Source of the DNA: Lachnospiraceae bacterium NC2008
GTDB lineage: Bacteria; Bacillota; Clostridia; Lachnospirales; Lachnospiraceae
Reading direction: 5' to 3'
DNA: 64,000 bases
Assembly (NCBI GenBank): GCA_000687675.1
Contig: JHWS01000001.1
Coordinates: 332,771 to 396,770, forward strand
Shown here: positions 61,468 through 64,000 of the stretch, piece by piece
Layout: every line of letters begins with the position of its first letter
Numbering within the stretch: position 1 is the first letter of the stretch
Notes under the pieces: generated by a model
The model's database searches: none
What the model saw: only the letters and a program-made list of their open reading frames with translations
What the model was told of the DNA's origin: nothing
Translations under genes and position numbers: made by a program

Positions 61468-62586
61468 TTAATCAGCTAAGTAATCTGTTCCATATCTGCC
61501 TGAAAGCATATCTACAAGAACAAGTGCTACTACGCTGTCTACAACCACTCTTGCTCTGTGTATAATAGCCGGATCATGTCTTCCTTCTATAACAAGTTCT
61601 TCATTCTTGCCCTCTTTAAGATTTACAGAATCCTGTTTCTTATATATAGAAGGTGTTGGCTTTACGGCGCAGCTAAATACTACTGGCATACCGTTGGTTA
61701 TACCACCGTTTATACCGCCATTGTGATTAGTCTTGGTCTTAACCTTATCTCCATCCATATAGAATGAATCATTAGACTGACTTCCCATCATATCTGTCAT
61801 AGCAAAGCCATCACCAAATTCTACGCCTTTAATTGCAGGTACGCTAAAGAGCATATGTGACATGACACTTTCGAAGGTATCAAACCACGGCTCTCCTATT
61901 CCTGCTGGAAGACCAGCTATAGCAGTTTCAAGTACGCCGCCTACGCTGTCGCCCTCTGCTGCTGCAGCTTCCATCTTCTCTATCATGGCAGACTTTACGC
62001 TATCATCTATAAGAGCAAAATCAGCTTCATTAAGCTTAGCTAATGTTTTCTTAAGTTCGTCATTATCAACAGCAAGATTACTTCCCATAATCTTCTTGTC
62101 ATCTACTCCAGCGCACCTGGCAATATGCGAACCTATAACTATGCCCTTCTTAGCAAGAGCGTCTATTGCTATAGCACCTGCAGCTACTAAAGGAGCTGTG
62201 ATTCTTCCGCTAAAATGTCCGCCGCCTCTTGGATCCTGGAAACCATGATATTTGCAACAAGCTGTATAATCAGCATGTCCCGGTCTTGGAACAGTCTTAA
62301 GTTTCTCGTAATCAGAGCTCTTTGTATTAGTATTAGGAATCAATATACATATTGGAGTTCCAGTAGTAAGGCCATTAACCACACCGCTTACAATCTGATA
62401 CTCATCCATCTCAACCCTGCTTGTTGAAATCTTTCCACTAGGTCTTCTTTTAGCAAGCTGGCTGTTAATAAAGTCATCATTAACTTCAAGTCCTGGTGCT
62501 AAGCCATCAATTACTACGCCTATCTGCTGGCCATGACTTTCACCAAATAAGGTAACTATTACATTTGTTCCAAAAGAGTTTTTCAT
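61468..62586 (-). CDS. aroC: Chorismate synthase
   Basis: Final step of the shikimate pathway, FMN-dependent, from EPSP to chorismate. The 372-residue enzyme has GESHGQQIGVVIDGLAPG, the RPSGKISTSRVE segment, RPGHADYTACCKYHGF, DPRGGGHFSGRITAPLVAAG and NGGINGGITNGMP, all signatures. ATG 62586 is chosen because AAAGGAAAACCT precedes it and it gives the normal start MKNSFGTNV; the frame stays open a few codons upstream. It is the first structural gene of the aroC-aroA-tyrA-aroF operon, downstream of an attenuator and repeat E6. Confidence 0.96.
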   Translation of the reverse strand: MKNSFGTNVIVTLFGESHGQQIGVVIDGLAPGLEVNDDFINSQLAKRRPSGKISTSRVEMDEYQIVSGVVNGLTTGTPICILIPNTNTKSSDYEKLKTVPRPGHADYTACCKYHGFQDPRGGGHFSGRITAPLVAAGAIAIDALAKKGIVIGSHIARCAGVDDKKIMGSNLAVDNDELKKTLAKLNEADFALIDDSVKSAMIEKMEAAAAEGDSVGGVLETAIAGLPAGIGEPWFDTFESVMSHMLFSVPAIKGVEFGDGFAMTDMMGSQSNDSFYMDGDKVKTKTNHNGGINGGITNGMPVVFSCAVKPTPSIYKKQDSVNLKEGKNEELVIEGRHDPAIIHRARVVVDSVVALVLVDMLSGRYGTDYLAD

Positions 62587-62610
62587 AGGTTTTCCTTTCA
62601 CACCCCTGCT

Positions 62611-62706
62611 TTTTTAATCGAATGGGAGATGCTCCGTCATTCTCCTGCTCGCCGCGCGGGGCGTGTCCGGCTTTTGCCGGAAAGTTTCCTTGCACGCCCC
62701 TGCGCA
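62611..62706 (-). repeat. Terminator-linked structured repeat, copy E6
   Basis: Right after the attenuator T-run, the minus strand reads TTTGCGCAGGGGCGTGC. This pairs with CACGCCCCGCGC across an inner hairpin CCGGC-AAAA-GCCGG; GCGAGCAGGAG and a second weak hairpin, then TCGATTAAAA, follow. It aligns block by block with E4 (24919-25006), with stems preserved despite base changes. It forms the aroC leader between terminator and ribosome site. Confidence 0.65.
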
Positions 62707-62740
62707 AAAAAAGCGGCTCTGTTCGAAAAACAGAACCGCT
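62706..62740 (-). terminator. Attenuator terminator of the aro operon (3:4 stem)
   Basis: Minus-strand 12-bp stem AGCGGTTCTGTT / AACAGAGCCGCT (one G-U pair) with loop TTTCG, followed by seven T. Its loop and 3' arm contain TTCGAACA (62720-62727), complementary to TGTTCGAA (62767-62774) just after the leader stop codon, giving a competing antiterminator. Confidence 0.9.
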
Positions 62741-62776
62741 AAAAGTTAATTTCAAGCTATACCATCTTCGAACAAT

Positions 62777-62884
62777 TTACAGACAATTCTTTGCACCATA
62801 ATAATAGCCTGTAAATCGATAGGAAAAAAGGCATACTGAGCTTACCACTATGTTCTTGTATGTGTTAAGACCAGTATTGTTCAT
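62777..62884 (-). CDS. Tyrosine-rich attenuator leader peptide
   Basis: A 35-codon ORF starts at ATG 62884 with GGAAAGGAG ahead. The peptide has Tyr at 9, 22, 27, 28 and 29, including the run GYYYG made of three consecutive TAT codons (62798-62806), and Phe at 20 and 24. TTTACAG (62809-62815), just 5' of the Tyr run, pairs with CTGTAAA (62776-62782) at the stop codon. Stalling on the Tyr codons would cover the first arm and free the second for the antiterminator. The design is that of ribosome-mediated attenuators such as pheL. The downstream genes make tyrosine. Confidence 0.8.
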   Translation of the reverse strand: MNNTGLNTYKNIVVSSVCLFSYRFTGYYYGAKNCL

Positions 62885-62920
62885 AATGATAAACTCCTTT
62901 CCTATAAGTTCGATAGTGAT

Positions 62921-62949
62921 ATGTTATCACACTTCAACGCGTCAGTCAA
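62921..62949 (-). promoter_or_regulatory. Promoter of the aro leader and operon
   Basis: Minus-strand TTGACT (62944-62949), 17-base spacer, TAACAT (62921-62926), about 35 bases before the leader ATG. Confidence 0.7.
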
Positions 62950-62973
62950 CTAAAGTTTTGTTCTAAGCAGTTA

Positions 62974-63651
62974 TTAATTCTTTCTTTCTTCTTGAAGTTT
63001 TTGGATAAGTGCAGCCTGTTCAGCAATTTGCTTCTTATATTCTATCTCTCTTTGCTGGAACTCCGCCTCGTTCTTTTTGTATTCAGCTTCATGTTCCCTA
63101 AATTCTGCTTCAGATTTCTTGAATTCTTCTTTTTGTTTTCTGTATTCCTCTTCGCGTCTCTTAATTCCATTCATACGACGCTTATGGTCTTCCTGAGCTT
63201 CTAGTATCCACTTAATATTTGTATCTTCTGATAGCTTCTCTACAGTAGAAACCATATTCATCAGCTCCTTTCTGCCTTCAACAAGTTCCTTTAATTCATC
63301 AAGGGTTTCAGCCATGAATATTTTAGCCCACCTTATTAGTTCAGGATTAATATCCTTTGGGGCATTATAAATCTGTGATAAATCTAATATCATTATACCA
63401 AATTTGTCTGTATAGAGATGATGATTTTTGACATTCATTATTCTATATTCCGAGTAAAACTCAGGATACTCAGGAAATAATGTGTAATCCATAATTCCTA
63501 TATGTATTGTAGGTAAGAGAAGATCATAGTCATCTCCACTATCTAGTTGCAAAAACACTTTTGACCAATAGAATAGAGATCTATCAGTCCAATCCATATC
63601 ATAATACATCTGAAGTTCAATATTTATTCGCCTATTATTATTTAATAGCAA
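62974..63651 (-). pseudogene. Rpn-family PD-(D/E)XK nuclease, 5' end lost to IS insertion
   Basis: The remaining 225 codons hold the middle and C-terminal parts of a recombination-promoting nuclease / transposase family protein. They begin in the conserved core at RRINIELQMYYDMDWTDRSLFYWSK and LPTIHIGIMDYTLF. A helical region follows, then a Lys/Glu coiled-coil tail (about 160-220). The usual first 60-80 residues, with the KNDYVFKKLFG-type start and part of the active site, are missing. In-frame sequence YLDILLL continues the homology for a few codons and then meets a stop, where an IS3-type end begins (about 63668). The nearest start is a TTG. It is probably a broken gene; the rest may lie beyond the IS. 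Confidence 0.75.
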
Positions 63652-63667
63652 GAGTATATCAAGATAG

Positions 63668-64000
63668 TGTTAGCATCTAAATAGTACAAAACGAAATGAG
63701 ATATCCCCTTAAGCTATTGTATAATCTAGAAGAGGAGGAACTCATTATGTCTCGTCAAAAAATTCATCACACCAAGCAGTTCAAGTTGGATGCTATCAAC
63801 TATCGTAAGGAGCATCCTGATCTTACACAAGTTGAATGCGCCAAGAATCTAGGTATCGGTGTTAGTACCCTAGGCCGTTGGGAATCACAGTTTAGGGATA
63901 ACGACGGCGATATTCCGGTTATTGGCTCCGGTAGTTATGCTTCAGAGGAGGCGAAAGAAATCGCTCGTCTCAAGCGTGAACTCCGTGATACTCAAGATGC
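63668..64000 (+). mobile_element. IS3-family insertion sequence, left part
   Basis: The left end is placed at TGTTAGCATCTAAATAG, which begins with the TG typical of IS3 ends. TATAAT at 63720-63725 and AGAGGAGG precede the first transposase ORF. The right end lies outside the window, so neither the full inverted repeats nor the target duplication can be checked. Confidence 0.75.
63747..64000 (+). CDS. IS3-family transposase OrfA, truncated by window end
   Basis: 84 codons of a helix-turn-helix transposase subunit: MSRQKIHHTKQFKLDAINYR, then LTQVECAKNLGIGVSTLGRW, the HTH that recognises the IS ends. A helical stretch EEAKEIARLKRELRDTQDA, the leucine-zipper-like part of OrfA, follows. In IS3 elements the catalytic OrfB follows by -1 frameshift; it would lie beyond the window. 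GAGGAGG precedes the ATG. The G/C-richer third positions and CGT arginine codons differ from neighbouring genes, consistent with transfer. Confidence 0.9.
   Translation, partial: MSRQKIHHTKQFKLDAINYRKEHPDLTQVECAKNLGIGVSTLGRWESQFRDNDGDIPVIGSGSYASEEAKEIARLKRELRDTQD

Overview
The window looks like low-GC Firmicutes chromosome, most probably Lachnospiraceae close to Butyrivibrio or Pseudobutyrivibrio. This is an inference from gene content: meso-DAP dehydrogenase, a transketolase split into two halves, reverse rubrerythrin, an unsecreted GH5 glucanase, CIRCE-controlled Hsp20, GreA, SAM-I control of metK and many HD-GYP/GGDEF signalling domains. About nine genes in ten lie on the minus strand, as expected for one replichore with that strand leading. 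No rRNA, tRNA or CRISPR array was seen.

Layout. 1-640: the edge of an antitoxin gene and a scarred region downstream of lysS with a short leader ORF, terminators and an integrase-like tail. 640-7070: lysS, greA, then the operon argF-birA-(unknown)-coaX-dusB. 7170-10090: an SPFH/NfeD membrane operon and a SleB-type wall hydrolase with a WalR-like box at its promoter. 10130-15500: operon dnaE-pfkA-trmH. 15560-16065: a roughly 500-bp imperfect inverted repeat with no gene. 16100-17600: metK under a SAM-I riboswitch. 17700-20470: murA plus an HD-GYP gene. 20560-24700: operon of a long tail-anchored coiled-coil protein, a flavin reductase and an M23 endopeptidase. 25000-33100: asnA with a small alarmone synthetase, a DUF3298-like protein, ddh-asnS and a large PAS/GGDEF/HD-GYP sensor. 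33160-34230: GH5 glucanase on the plus strand. 34230-38750: pth-mfd and an HPt protein. 38800-48600: MsmX-type ATPase, LicD-family protein, metG, and a transketolase-LTA synthase operon. 48700-52500: an XRE regulator divergent from a cyclic-nucleotide-domain protein and a membrane protein, with striking palindromes between them. 52550-57380: clpS-clpA, a small membrane protein, argC, rubrerythrin. 57430-58160: hsp20. 58200-62950: operon aroC-aroA-tyrA-aroF. 62970-64000: an Rpn-family nuclease gene truncated by an IS3-family element.

The strongest regulatory find is the aro operon leader. A consensus-like promoter (62921-62949) drives a 35-residue leader peptide with three consecutive Tyr codons. 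A classic 1:2 / 2:3 / 3:4 set of alternative RNA stems follows, the last being an intrinsic terminator upstream of aroC. This is a complete ribosome-mediated tyrosine attenuator in front of tyrosine-pathway genes. The other outstanding structures are the giant inverted repeat between metK and dnaE, and a family of structured repeats that begin with TGCGCA directly after intrinsic terminators (best copies at 24919-25006 and 62611-62706).

Most of the rest is ordinary housekeeping: translation (lysS, asnS, metG, pth, greA, dusB, trmH), replication and repair (dnaE, mfd), envelope (murA, ddh, M23, SleB, LTA synthase, LicD), proteostasis (clpA, clpS, hsp20) and amino-acid or cofactor synthesis.
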